Source: Bradyrhizobium sp. SRS-191 | GTDB lineage: Bacteria > Pseudomonadota > Alphaproteobacteria > Rhizobiales > Xanthobacteraceae | Reading direction: 5' to 3' | NCBI RefSeq assembly: GCF_024586915.1 | Contig: NZ_JANBVS010000008.1 | Location: 248,001-312,000 of the forward strand | Length of the DNA stretch: 64,000 nucleotides | Part shown: positions 1 through 8,290 of the stretch, one piece after another | Numbering within the stretch: the stretch's first letter is position 1 | Layout: the number at the start of each line of letters is the position of its first letter | Position numbers and translations under genes: made by a program | Notes under the pieces: model-generated | Told to the model about the DNA's origin: nothing | The model's input: the letters and a program-made list of their open reading frames with translations, nothing else | The model's database searches: none

Positions 1-969
1 CAGGCCAATCTCGATCAGCATGGCGTCGACGTCGAAGGCCGGGACCTTGTAGGTAACCTGCGGGGCGAGCGGCAGCACCGAGGGCACGTCCTGCGCATGC
101 AGCGCGGCGAGCAGGTCGGTCGCGGCCTCATAGCGGTCCACGATCGGGCGCGGCGGGTCGCCCTCGATCACGCCCTCGCGTCCGAGATCCTCGGTGACCA
201 GGAAGCCGTGGTCGAGATCGGCGTCGTTGATCTTCGGCGCTGAAATGCCGCGCGCGCGGAGCGCGCCAGCCATCGCCACGAACGGGCGGACATCCTCGGC
301 GAGATGCACGGCACCGCTATAGGGCTTGCCGTTGTAGATCGCCGGACCATCGGGCCGCTTCGGCGAGTTCATCAGGATGTAGACGCGCTCACCCTTGTAG
401 AGCCGCGCATAGGAACGGGTCGAGGCATCGCCGGCCATGCGCTCGCGGCGCGATTTGCCGTGGCCGGCCTCGGCGAGGAATTCGCGCAGTGCCTTGAGCC
501 GCGCGACGATCGCGCCGGCCTTGCCGGTACCGATGACCTCGACGCTACGCGCGCTGTCGCCTTGAGCTGCATCGTGCCGCAACGCGATGTCGATGCGGTC
601 CTGCGGCAGCGCATCGCCGGCGCGCTCCGGCCATTCGATCAGCACGACCGTGGCTTCCGGCAGCGGCGACAGGCCGATCTCCTCCAGCTCCGAGGCGTCG
701 CTGATGCGGTAGAGGTCGGCATGCACCAGCGGGAAGCTCGGCAGGTCGTAGCTCTGCGCCAAGGTGAAGGTCGGGCTCGGCACCTCGAGCTCGGCATCAT
801 CGGCGAGATAGCGGATCATCGCCCGCGCCGCGGCCGTCTTGCCTGCGCCGAGATCGCCGGTGAGCGTGATCAGCACGCCCGGGCCGATCAGCAATGCGAG
901 GTCGGCCATCAGGGCGGCGGTTGCGGTCTCGTCCGCCAGGGCGGTCGTGTATGTCAGCCGGTCCGTCAT
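1..969 (-). CDS. tsaE: TsaE ATPase fused to an AmgK-like phosphotransferase (3' end outside window)
   Basis: The N-terminal ~150 residues are TsaE, the ATPase that drives the TsaBCDE complex making t6A37 in tRNAs. The Walker A motif GDLGAGKT ends near Lys44, followed by VPSPTFTLAQSYD and VHADLYR typical of the family. The frame then runs without a stop into a second domain (STRSYARLY, LVTEDLGREGV) resembling APH/choline-kinase-type phosphotransferases. In alphaproteobacteria such a kinase (AmgK, cell-wall sugar recycling) is usually encoded beside tsaE, so the fusion joins two functional neighbours. The ATG overlaps the divL stop by four bases (ATGA), so translation is probably coupled. The reading frame is open to the window edge. 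The TsaE call is firm; the kinase substrate is inferred from homology and context. Confidence 0.9.
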   Translation of the reverse strand, partial: MTDRLTYTTALADETATAALMADLALLIGPGVLITLTGDLGAGKTAAARAMIRYLADDAELEVPSPTFTLAQSYDLPSFPLVHADLYRISDASELEEIGLSPLPEATVVLIEWPERAGDALPQDRIDIALRHDAAQGDSARSVEVIGTGKAGAIVARLKALREFLAEAGHGKSRRERMAGDASTRSYARLYKGERVYILMNSPKRPDGPAIYNGKPYSGAVHLAEDVRPFVAMAGALRARGISAPKINDADLDHGFLVTEDLGREGVIEGDPPRPIVDRYEAATDLLAALHAQDVPSVLPLAPQVTYKVPAFDVDAMLIEIGL

Positions 970-3473
970 TCCGCGGCGTTGCGTTGCGCGATGTGGTCGG
1001 TGGGGAAATCACAGGTGACCGTGGTGCCCTTGCCGACCACCGAATCCATCCGCACCTTGCCGCCATGCAGCTCGACGAAGGAGCGCACCAAGGACAGGCC
1101 GAGCCCGGCGCCGCGATGGCGCGAGCCCTGCGAGCGGCTGACGAACCAGTCGAACATCTGGTCCTTGATATCAGCGGGGATGCCGGGGCCCGAATCCGTG
1201 ACAGAGAAGGCGACGCTGTGATCGGTGCGGCGGGCCGACACCACGACGGTCGAATCCTGCGGCGAGAAGCCGACGGCATTGGCGAGCAGATTGTACAGCA
1301 CCTGGACGACGCGGCGCTCATCGCCGACGAAGCTGCCGACATCGGCCGCGACATCGACCGTGAGGCGGATGCGGTCGGTGGCGAGCCGGTCCTGCACGCC
1401 CTCGGCGGCGGCCTCGATCGCCTTGGCGGCATCGACCGGCCCGAGCTCGAGCTTCATCGCGCCGGCATCGATGGTGGCGAGGTCGAGAATGTTGTTGGTC
1501 AGCGCCAGCAGTGCGTTGGTCGATTTGGTGACGTAGTCGAGATACTCGGCCTGCTTCGGCGTCAGCGGTCCGGTCGACGGGTCGGACAGGAAATGCGCGA
1601 AGCCGATGATCGTCGTCAGCGGGGCGCGCAGCTCATAGGAGACGTGGTGGACGAAGTCGATCTTCATCTGGCCGGCGGCTTCGAGCGCCTCGTTGCTCTC
1701 GCGCAGCGCGCGCTCGACATTCTCCGTATCGGTGATGTCCTGGAACGTCAGCATGGTCGCGCCGTCCGGCAGTGGGCGGCTCATGCAGTCGAGCACGCTG
1801 CCGTCTCTGCGCTCCAGTTTCAGCGCGACGTCGAGGCGGTTCTCGATCGAGGTGATGGCCTCGCGGATGGTGCGCCAGGCGACGGCGTCGTCGTACAGCT
1901 GACGGCACCAGGATTCGACGGTGTCGATGTGGGGGTGTTCGCGCAATGAGTCCGGTGAGAGCCGCCACATCTTGGCGAAGGCCGGGTTGAACAGCTCGAC
2001 ACGGCCGTTCGAGCCGAACACCGCGACACCTTCGGCGAGACTGTCGAGGGTTTCGCGCTGAACGCGGATCAGGCCGTCGTAACGGCGGGCGAGCGCAAAA
2101 CTCTCGGTGACGTCGTCGAACAGATAGGTGACGCCGCCTTCGGGGTTGGGCGTGGTGACGACCGAGAGCGCGCGGCCGTCGGGCAGGAACCAAGTGTCCT
2201 TGGCCGCCTCGACGGCGCGATAGGCCTCGTGCAGCTTGGCCTTCCAGGCGCGGAAATCCGCCTGTTCGGGCAGCTTGCGCGAGGCGCGCAGGCGGTCGAG
2301 CACGGAGGAGTCGTCGGGCTGGCTGTCGAGGAACGCCGTGTCAAGATCCCAGAGCCGGCGATAGCTGTCGTTGTAGAAGGCGAGCCGGCGCTGGCCGTCG
2401 AATACGGCGACGCCCGAGGACAGCTGGTCGAGCGTGCGGCGGTGCGCCTCGTGCATGCGCACCAGCGCATCGGCCAGTGCCGCTGCCTCGCTGGCATCGA
2501 TCGCGACGCCGGCGCTGCCGCCGCCGAGCGTGAAGGCACGCACGTCGTGCATGCGGCGTTCGCCGCCGGTCACGATCGGCAGCCGTCCCTCGAAATGGCC
2601 GCCGCCGCCGAGCGCGCGCTGCAGGTCGGTTCTGTCGGCGGAATCGAGCAGCTCGAGATTGCGGCTGATCGCATCGGGCACGTCGCGCGCATCGGCCGCC
2701 CGTGCATAGGCGGCATTGACGTAAGAGAGTGCGCCGTTGGCCTGCCGCGCCCAGATCGGCCACGGCAACGCCGACGCCAACGCGCGCAGCGACTCCGTTT
2801 CCTCGCCCAGCGCCTTGAAGCGGAGCTGTGTCTCGGCGAGCTCGCGGCGCAGCCCTGAGAGCTCGCGGATGCGCACGATGGCTTGGCCGCCGATGGCGCG
2901 GCCCATCGCCTCGATGGCGTGGCCATGCGAGGTGGTGAGGTTCAGCATGAAGCCTTCGCCGGCCTCGCGCAGCGCCTCGACCGCGTGGTCGAGCTGCAGC
3001 GCCGGCTCCGGCGGCAGCCAGGTGCCGAAGGCGAGGATGCGCTGCGGCTGATCGGAGGGCACCAGCATGGAGGTGTCGCCGGAGATCTGCGGGCGATGAC
3101 CGCCGGCCGGCCAGGCGATCAGGATCTGCGGCTCGGCGAACAGCAGCGCGCGATAGCGGTCGGCCTGCAGCTGCAGCTCGGCGACATCGGCGCGCAGCCG
3201 CGCTTCTTTCCGTGCGGCGGCAACGCGCGTGCGCACCAGCGCGATCGCCGCGACGACGGAGAAGCCGAGCAGAGCGAGCATCGCCGTGACTTCGGCGACA
3301 TCCGATCGGCTCAGCTCGAACAGAGTAGAGATCGCATCCGCCGGCACGCCATCGCCCGCGAGGACCGGTGTCGCCGGCGCAAGCGCAGTCGCAGCGAGAC
3401 CCATCAGGCCTTTGCGCGCGAGTGACGTGCACGACAGCAGCGTCTGACGCATCACCACGATCACGCCCGACAT
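966..3473 (-). CDS. divL: DivL-type cell-cycle kinase with Tyr in the H-box
   Basis: An 835-residue sensor-kinase-like protein. An N-terminal segment with a hydrophobic stretch (near AMLALLGFSVVAAIAL) is followed by several PAS regions, a dimerisation helix and a C-terminal HATPase domain (NLLANAVGFSP, DSGPGIP, GAGLGLSLV). The dimerisation motif reads HHVSYELRAPL: the phospho-accepting histidine of ordinary kinases is a tyrosine at about residue 613. This is the hallmark of Caulobacter DivL, which controls the CckA-ChpT-CtrA pathway by interacting with DivK and CckA rather than as a normal histidine kinase. I chose the ATG at 3473 because GGGG lies 5-8 bases upstream; an in-frame ATG at 3536 adds 21 basic residues with no clear ribosome site. 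It is upstream of and coupled to tsaE. The DivL assignment rests on the motif and gene neighbourhood. Confidence 0.86.
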   Translation of the reverse strand: MSGVIVVMRQTLLSCTSLARKGLMGLAATALAPATPVLAGDGVPADAISTLFELSRSDVAEVTAMLALLGFSVVAAIALVRTRVAAARKEARLRADVAELQLQADRYRALLFAEPQILIAWPAGGHRPQISGDTSMLVPSDQPQRILAFGTWLPPEPALQLDHAVEALREAGEGFMLNLTTSHGHAIEAMGRAIGGQAIVRIRELSGLRRELAETQLRFKALGEETESLRALASALPWPIWARQANGALSYVNAAYARAADARDVPDAISRNLELLDSADRTDLQRALGGGGHFEGRLPIVTGGERRMHDVRAFTLGGGSAGVAIDASEAAALADALVRMHEAHRRTLDQLSSGVAVFDGQRRLAFYNDSYRRLWDLDTAFLDSQPDDSSVLDRLRASRKLPEQADFRAWKAKLHEAYRAVEAAKDTWFLPDGRALSVVTTPNPEGGVTYLFDDVTESFALARRYDGLIRVQRETLDSLAEGVAVFGSNGRVELFNPAFAKMWRLSPDSLREHPHIDTVESWCRQLYDDAVAWRTIREAITSIENRLDVALKLERRDGSVLDCMSRPLPDGATMLTFQDITDTENVERALRESNEALEAAGQMKIDFVHHVSYELRAPLTTIIGFAHFLSDPSTGPLTPKQAEYLDYVTKSTNALLALTNNILDLATIDAGAMKLELGPVDAAKAIEAAAEGVQDRLATDRIRLTVDVAADVGSFVGDERRVVQVLYNLLANAVGFSPQDSTVVVSARRTDHSVAFSVTDSGPGIPADIKDQMFDWFVSRSQGSRHRGAGLGLSLVRSFVELHGGKVRMDSVVGKGTTVTCDFPTDHIAQRNAAE

Positions 3474-3666
3474 ATTTGCCCCAAACCGCACGAAGTTCCG
3501 CGCGGCGCCGATATCGCGTCGACCGCGCCGTTTCACGAATCAATCAACAATAGCCGCTTCGGGACTCCAGCGGTAAGAGTCCAGACCGTGAACGGTGGTT
3601 GCACGGAATGAAAATGCGTTCATCGATGGGCATAGCCGAGTCGGAACTATGGCAAAGTCCCGTAGT

Positions 3667-4125
3667 TCAACGGCCTGTCGAGCCGAAGCCGCCGCTTCCG
3701 CGCGCCGTCTCCGACAACGATGCGACGATGCTGAGCTCAGCGCGCGCGACTGATGCGACCACCATCTGCGCGATGCGCTCGCCGCGCTTGATCGCAAACG
3801 GTTCCTTGCCGTGATTGATCAAGAGCACGCAGACCTCGCCGCGATAGTCGGCATCGACGGTGCCCGGTGAATTCAGCACGGTGACGCCGTGGCGCGCGGC
3901 AAGGCCGGAGCGGGGCCGCACCTGTGCCTCGTAGCCGTCGGGCAGGGCGATCGATAATCCTGTCGGCACCATCGCGTGGCTGCCCGGCGCGAGCATCAGC
4001 GGCGCATCGGCCGGCACCGCGGCGAGCAGGTCCATGCCGGCGGCATGCGCGGTCTGATAGGCCGGCAGCGGCAGGCCCTCACCATGCGGCAGGATCTGAA
4101 CGTCGATGGCGATGGTCTGTGTCAC
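3667..4125 (-). CDS. dut: dUTP diphosphatase
   Basis: Hydrolyses dUTP to dUMP and pyrophosphate, keeping uracil out of DNA and feeding thymidylate synthesis. The 152-residue length is typical of the homotrimeric enzyme. All five motifs are visible: AAGMDLLA, RPRSGLA, LNSPGTVDADYRGE (with the catalytic Asp), RGERIAQMVV and the C-terminal RGSGGFGSTGR. The start is a GTG at 4125 overlapping the coaBC stop as GTGA. An upstream in-frame ATG (4200) would add 25 Arg-rich residues encoded inside coaBC and is unlikely. coaBC-dut is a common alphaproteobacterial pair. Confidence 0.95.
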   Translation of the reverse strand: MTQTIAIDVQILPHGEGLPLPAYQTAHAAGMDLLAAVPADAPLMLAPGSHAMVPTGLSIALPDGYEAQVRPRSGLAARHGVTVLNSPGTVDADYRGEVCVLLINHGKEPFAIKRGERIAQMVVASVARAELSIVASLSETARGSGGFGSTGR

Positions 4126-5549
4126 GCTGTTGGTCCCACGGTTCGGGCGATCTCGGCGACGAGGGCGGTGGCTACCTCGTCCTTGGTCATGATCGGCCAC
4201 GACGCGACATGGACGCCCTCGGCGTCCCTGGTCAAGAGATGCACGGTGTTGCGATCGCCGCCCATCACGCCGGTCGCGGGCGAGACGTCGTTGGCGACGA
4301 TCCAGTCGCAGCCCTTGCGCGCGAACTTTGCTTTCGCGTTGTCGATCAGGTGTTCCGTTTCGGCCGCGAAGCCGATCACGAGGCCCGGCCGCTTGTCCTT
4401 CAGCTTGGAGATGGTGGCGAGGATGTCGGGGTTCTCGACCAGCTGCAGCGGCGGAATCGCCTTGTCGGTCTTCTTCAGCTTCTGGCCGCCTTCACTGGCG
4501 ACGCGCCAGTCCGCCACCGCCGCGGCGAAGATCGCGACATCGGCCGGCAGCTCGGCCTCGACCGCGTCGAGCATCTGCCGCGCCGATTCGACATGCGTGA
4601 CCTTCACGCCCTTGGGATCGGTCAGATCGACCGGCCCCGCGATCAGCCGCACATCGGCGCCGGCGGCCTGCGCGGCGGCGGCGATGGCAAAGCCCTGCTT
4701 GCCGGAGGAGCGGTTGGCGATGTAGCGCACCGGGTCGATCGGCTCATGCGTCGGGCCGGCGGTGATCAGCACGCGGCGGCCGGCGAGCGGGCGCGGCACC
4801 TGCGGCTTCAGCATCGCGACGACAGCCTCGGCAATTTCGGTCGGCTCGGCCATGCGGCCGATGCCGGCCTCGCCTTTCTCGGCCATCTCGCCGGCGTTCG
4901 GCCCGATCATGTGGATGCCGTCACGCTGGAGCGTCGCGGCGTTGCGGCGGGTCGCGGGATTGCTCCACATCATCGGGTTCATCGCCGGCGCCAGCAGGAT
5001 CGGCCGGCTCGCGGCGAGCAGGATGGCGCTGGCGAGGTCGTCAGCGTGGCCCTGCGCCATCTTGGCCATGAGGTCGGCGGTGGCGGGCGCGACCACGATC
5101 AGATCGCAGTCGCGCGCCAGCCGGATGTGGCCGACGTCGAACTCGCTGCGGGCATCGAACAGGTCGGTGAAGACGCGATCGCCGGACAGCGCTGACGCCG
5201 CGAGCTCGGTGACGAATTGCGTTGCCGCCTTGGTCATGACGCAGCGGACCTGGATGTGGCGCTCTTTCAGCCGCCGGATCAGGTCGAGCGATTTGTACGC
5301 GGCGATGCCGCCACCGATGATCAAGGTGACACGGGCTTCGCGGGCGACGCCGGGCTGCGGGACGAGGGGCTCCGGCGGGGCGGCCGGAGCAGGTGATGCC
5401 GACGGCGGCTCCGACGGATCAACGGGCTCGATCAGCGCGCGCAGGATGACCCGGACTTCCTCCTCGACCGAACGGCCGTTCTGCGCCGAGCGCAGCCGGA
5501 GATACGTCTTCAGGGAATCGTCGAGCTTGCGGATGGTCAGGCTCGCCAT
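4122..5549 (-). CDS. coaBC: CoaBC with an N-terminal ribbon-helix-helix domain
   Basis: A bifunctional coenzyme A enzyme of 475 residues. CoaC (decarboxylase, about residues 71-245) shows IIGGGIAAYKS, the active-site His141 in HIRLARDCD, and PAMNPMMW. CoaB (ligase, about 250-475) shows LITAGPTHEPIDPVR, NRSSGKQG, the KKTDKAIPPLQLVENPDIL segment and IVANDV. Residues 1-41 are extra: MASLTIRKLDDSLK with GRSVEEEVRVILR is the pattern of FitA/VapB-like ribbon-helix-helix antitoxins. A Pro/Ala-rich linker (about 42-70) follows. The start is well supported because GGGGAGG lies just upstream of the ATG, so the domain is really translated. No PIN-type toxin gene is adjacent. Whether the domain binds DNA is unknown. 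Confidence 0.95.
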   Translation of the reverse strand: MASLTIRKLDDSLKTYLRLRSAQNGRSVEEEVRVILRALIEPVDPSEPPSASPAPAAPPEPLVPQPGVAREARVTLIIGGGIAAYKSLDLIRRLKERHIQVRCVMTKAATQFVTELAASALSGDRVFTDLFDARSEFDVGHIRLARDCDLIVVAPATADLMAKMAQGHADDLASAILLAASRPILLAPAMNPMMWSNPATRRNAATLQRDGIHMIGPNAGEMAEKGEAGIGRMAEPTEIAEAVVAMLKPQVPRPLAGRRVLITAGPTHEPIDPVRYIANRSSGKQGFAIAAAAQAAGADVRLIAGPVDLTDPKGVKVTHVESARQMLDAVEAELPADVAIFAAAVADWRVASEGGQKLKKTDKAIPPLQLVENPDILATISKLKDKRPGLVIGFAAETEHLIDNAKAKFARKGCDWIVANDVSPATGVMGGDRNTVHLLTRDAEGVHVASWPIMTKDEVATALVAEIARTVGPTA

Positions 5550-5647
5550 GACCGCCTCCCCAGCATTGTCGTTGTGAGGGCAATGCTAGCAGAAAATGAT
5601 GGCAGTGCAATCAGTAGGGTGGGCCGCTGGCCGCTCGGCAGGCTCGG

Positions 5648-5824
5648 TTCACCTCGCCCCCGCTTGCGGGGCCGCGACGAGCTTCGCTCGCGCTGAGAGG
5701 TCGGATTGCATCGTCAGATGCAATCCGGGCGAGGGGGTACAGGTCTTTCCACGCGCACTGCCCGTGCGGCTGCCCCTCACCCCGACCCTCTCCCCGTGAA
5801 GAACGGGGCGAGGGGGCGCACCGT
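5648..5824. repeat. Dispersed palindromic repeat, copy A (coaBC-ubiB gap)
   Basis: This element fills most of the 303-base gap. It holds a 10-bp perfect hairpin (5703-5712 with 5717-5726, loop GTCA) and a second hairpin (CCCTCTCCCCGT at 5786-5797 with its near-complement at 5803-5814, one mismatch). Closely related sequence recurs at 53270-53425, and the second half at 9826-9912. It is non-coding and lies between two minus-strand genes. Confidence 0.75.
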
Positions 5825-5852
5825 CTGCGGGGCGAGATTTAGGCTCAAATCG

Positions 5853-7427
5853 CTAGAGCCTCAGCACCGCAAACAGGATGCCGATGAAGGTCAGCGCGAT
5901 GACCCAAAGTGCGATGGCGCGCCAGCGGCTCTTTTTGCCTTCGGTGCGGCCCATGGCGGCGATGGTTTCCGGCGACAAACGGAGGCCGTCGCGGGTCATC
6001 GTCTCCAGATTCTCCAGCACGGCGGCGGCGCGGGCGGCGAGCACGGGCAGGGTGGCGGTCAGCCGGGCCAGTTCGCCGATGCCGGTGACGGCGCCCTCGA
6101 TGCGGCCGAGTGGGCCGAGATTGCGCTCGATCCATTCGCGCACCACGGGGTCGGCGACCTTCCAGATGTCGAGCTTGGGATCGAAGCCGCGCGCCACGCC
6201 CTCGACCACCACCATGGTCTTCTGCAGCAGGATCAGTTCGGGGCGGGTGCGCATGTCGAACAGGCCGGTGACCTCGAGCAGCAGGGTCAGCAGCTTGGCC
6301 ATCGAGATCTCTTCGGCCGTGCGGTTGTGGATCGGCTCGCCGATGGCGCGGATGGCCTGCGCGAAATTCTCCACCGAATGATGCGGTGGCACGTAGCCCG
6401 CTTCGAAATGCACTTCGGCGACGCGGCGATAGTCGCGGGTGATGAAGCCGAGCAGGATCTCGGCGAGGAAGCGCCGCTCCTTCATGCCGAGCCGGCCCAT
6501 GATGCCGAAATCGACCGCGACCAGCCGGCCCTGCTTGTCGAGGAACAGGTTGCCCGGATGCATGTCGGCATGGAAGAAGCCGTCGCGCAGCGCGTGGCGC
6601 AGGAAGCTCTGGATCACCTTGCGGCCGACATCCGGCAGGTCGACATTGGCCTGCGCGAGGCGGACGTGGTCGTTCAGCGCGATGCCGTCGATCCACTCCA
6701 TGGTGAGCACGGTGTTGGCGGTGCGGTCCCAGTCGACCGTCGGCACGCGGAAGTCCGGATCGTCCTTGATGTTCTCCGCCATCTCCGACAATGCGGCGGC
6801 CTCGAGCCGGAGATCCATCTCCATTGCGACCGAGCGCGACATCGTGTTGATGACTTCGACCAGGCGCAGCCGGCGCGCTTCGGACGAATGCGCCTCGGCC
6901 TTCTCTGCGACGAAGAAGAAATCCGACAGGTCGCGACGGAAGCGGGCCGACACGTTCGGCCGAAGTACCTTCACCGCGACGGCATGGCGGATCCCGTCGC
7001 GCTCGACCTCGCCGCGATGAACCTGCGCGATCGAGGCCGCCGCGACCGGCGGGCCGAGCGAGGTGTACAACTGGCTGATCGGCCGCTCGAGCGCAGTGGC
7101 GATCACCGCTTCGGCCTCGGCTTGCGGGAACGGAGGCAGCCGGTCCTGCAAGGATTCGAGATCGCGCGCCATCACGACGCCGACCACATCCGGCCGCGTC
7201 GCCAGGAACTGGCCGAGCTTGAGATAGGCCGGGCCCATTCGCTCCAGCGCTCGCGACAACCTCGGCCCGGATTTGGCGCCGGGGCGCTCGACCAGACGCG
7301 CGAGCTTCAGCGCGATCTGACCCGGCGGCGGCGCCAGGCTCGGATCCACGGCCCCGAACACGCCTTCGCGCGCGAACACCAGGGCGGCCCGGGCGAGCCG
7401 CGTAATATGAGTGAGTGCGGAGATCAC
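5853..7427 (-). CDS. ubiB: UbiB atypical kinase/ATPase for ubiquinone synthesis
   Basis: A membrane-associated ABC1/ADCK-family protein required for coenzyme Q biosynthesis, with a presumed accessory ATPase role. It has 524 residues. The family KxGQ motif is seen as LKLGQFLATRPD (about residues 70-80) and the Ala-rich loop as AAASIAQVHRG (about 129-139). Kinase-like HADMHPGNLF and VDFGIMGRL follow, with a C-terminal hydrophobic anchor (IALWVIALTFIGILFAVL). The GTG start at 7427 overlaps the ubiE stop as GTGA; the longer open frame upstream runs into ubiE in another frame and is not real. ubiE-ubiB forms a coupled pair. Confidence 0.95.
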   Translation of the reverse strand: MISALTHITRLARAALVFAREGVFGAVDPSLAPPPGQIALKLARLVERPGAKSGPRLSRALERMGPAYLKLGQFLATRPDVVGVVMARDLESLQDRLPPFPQAEAEAVIATALERPISQLYTSLGPPVAAASIAQVHRGEVERDGIRHAVAVKVLRPNVSARFRRDLSDFFFVAEKAEAHSSEARRLRLVEVINTMSRSVAMEMDLRLEAAALSEMAENIKDDPDFRVPTVDWDRTANTVLTMEWIDGIALNDHVRLAQANVDLPDVGRKVIQSFLRHALRDGFFHADMHPGNLFLDKQGRLVAVDFGIMGRLGMKERRFLAEILLGFITRDYRRVAEVHFEAGYVPPHHSVENFAQAIRAIGEPIHNRTAEEISMAKLLTLLLEVTGLFDMRTRPELILLQKTMVVVEGVARGFDPKLDIWKVADPVVREWIERNLGPLGRIEGAVTGIGELARLTATLPVLAARAAAVLENLETMTRDGLRLSPETIAAMGRTEGKKSRWRAIALWVIALTFIGILFAVLRL

Positions 7428-8185
7428 AAACGCCAGCCGGAATGAAGCGCGACGATGCCGCCGGAGAGGGTCTGCCAGGACACGCGCGAGAAGCCGGCGG
7501 CCGAGATCATCTCGGCGAAGGCGTTCGGGCGCGGAAACTGGCGGATCGATTCGACGAGGTAGCGATAGGACTCGGCATCGCCGGTGACGGCGCGGCCGAG
7601 CTGCGGGATCACGTTGAAGGAGAACAGGTCGTAGATCTTGTCGAGGCCGGGCACCTCGACGGTCGAGAACTCCAGGCACAGGAAGCGGCCGCCATGCTTG
7701 AGCACGCGGTAGGCCTCGGCGAGCGCCAGCTCGATCTGCGGCACGTTGCGGATGCCGAAGGCGATGGTGTAGGCGTCGAACGAGCGGTCGGGGAAGGCGA
7801 GCTTCTCCGCATTGCCTTCGACGAAAGACACCTTGTCGTCGAGATACTGTTTCAGCGCGCGCTGGCGGCCGACCTCGAGCATGTCGCCATTGATGTCGCA
7901 CACGGTGGCATGGAAGCCGGCGCCCGCCTTACGGGCGGCGCGGAAGGAGATGTCGCCGGTGCCGCCGGCGACGTCGAGCAGCGCGAACGGCGCATCGCCC
8001 TTCGGCGGGTTCAGCGTGTTGATCATGATGTCCTTCCAGACGCGGTGCAGCCCGCCGGACATCAGGTCGTTCATCAGGTCATAGCGCGAGGCGACGCTGT
8101 GAAACACGTCGTTCACCAGCGTCTGCTTCTCGCCCAGAGGCACATCCCGGAAGCCGAAATGAGTGGTCTGGTCCGTCTGATCCAT
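7424..8185 (-). CDS. ubiE: Ubiquinone/menaquinone C-methyltransferase
   Basis: An S-adenosylmethionine-dependent C-methyltransferase of the quinone pathway, 253 residues. Family signatures: THFGFRDVP near the N-terminus, SRYDLMNDLMSGGLHRVWK, the SAM-binding LLDVAGGTGDISFR (about residues 68-81), and GIRNVP with FLCLEFSTVEVP further on. The ATG at 8185 gives a standard-length protein; the longer open frame upstream reads antisense to mutM and is spurious. It is first of the ubiE-ubiB pair and divergent from mutM 105 bases away. Confidence 0.95.
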   Translation of the reverse strand: MDQTDQTTHFGFRDVPLGEKQTLVNDVFHSVASRYDLMNDLMSGGLHRVWKDIMINTLNPPKGDAPFALLDVAGGTGDISFRAARKAGAGFHATVCDINGDMLEVGRQRALKQYLDDKVSFVEGNAEKLAFPDRSFDAYTIAFGIRNVPQIELALAEAYRVLKHGGRFLCLEFSTVEVPGLDKIYDLFSFNVIPQLGRAVTGDAESYRYLVESIRQFPRPNAFAEMISAAGFSRVSWQTLSGGIVALHSGWRL

Positions 8186-8290
8186 CACCCTTACTCCAAT
8201 ACGGCACCATAGCGCCGGTGCGGCCAAGGCGCTATCACGTCGGCCGGACAAGGTGAATGGTCGTCGAGGCAAAAGGTGAAATGAACGGAC

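Noticed and set aside
304..1221. 305-codon plus-strand open frame at the window start
   Set aside because: It is the mirror of the TsaE/kinase fusion, which has clear motifs on the minus strand.
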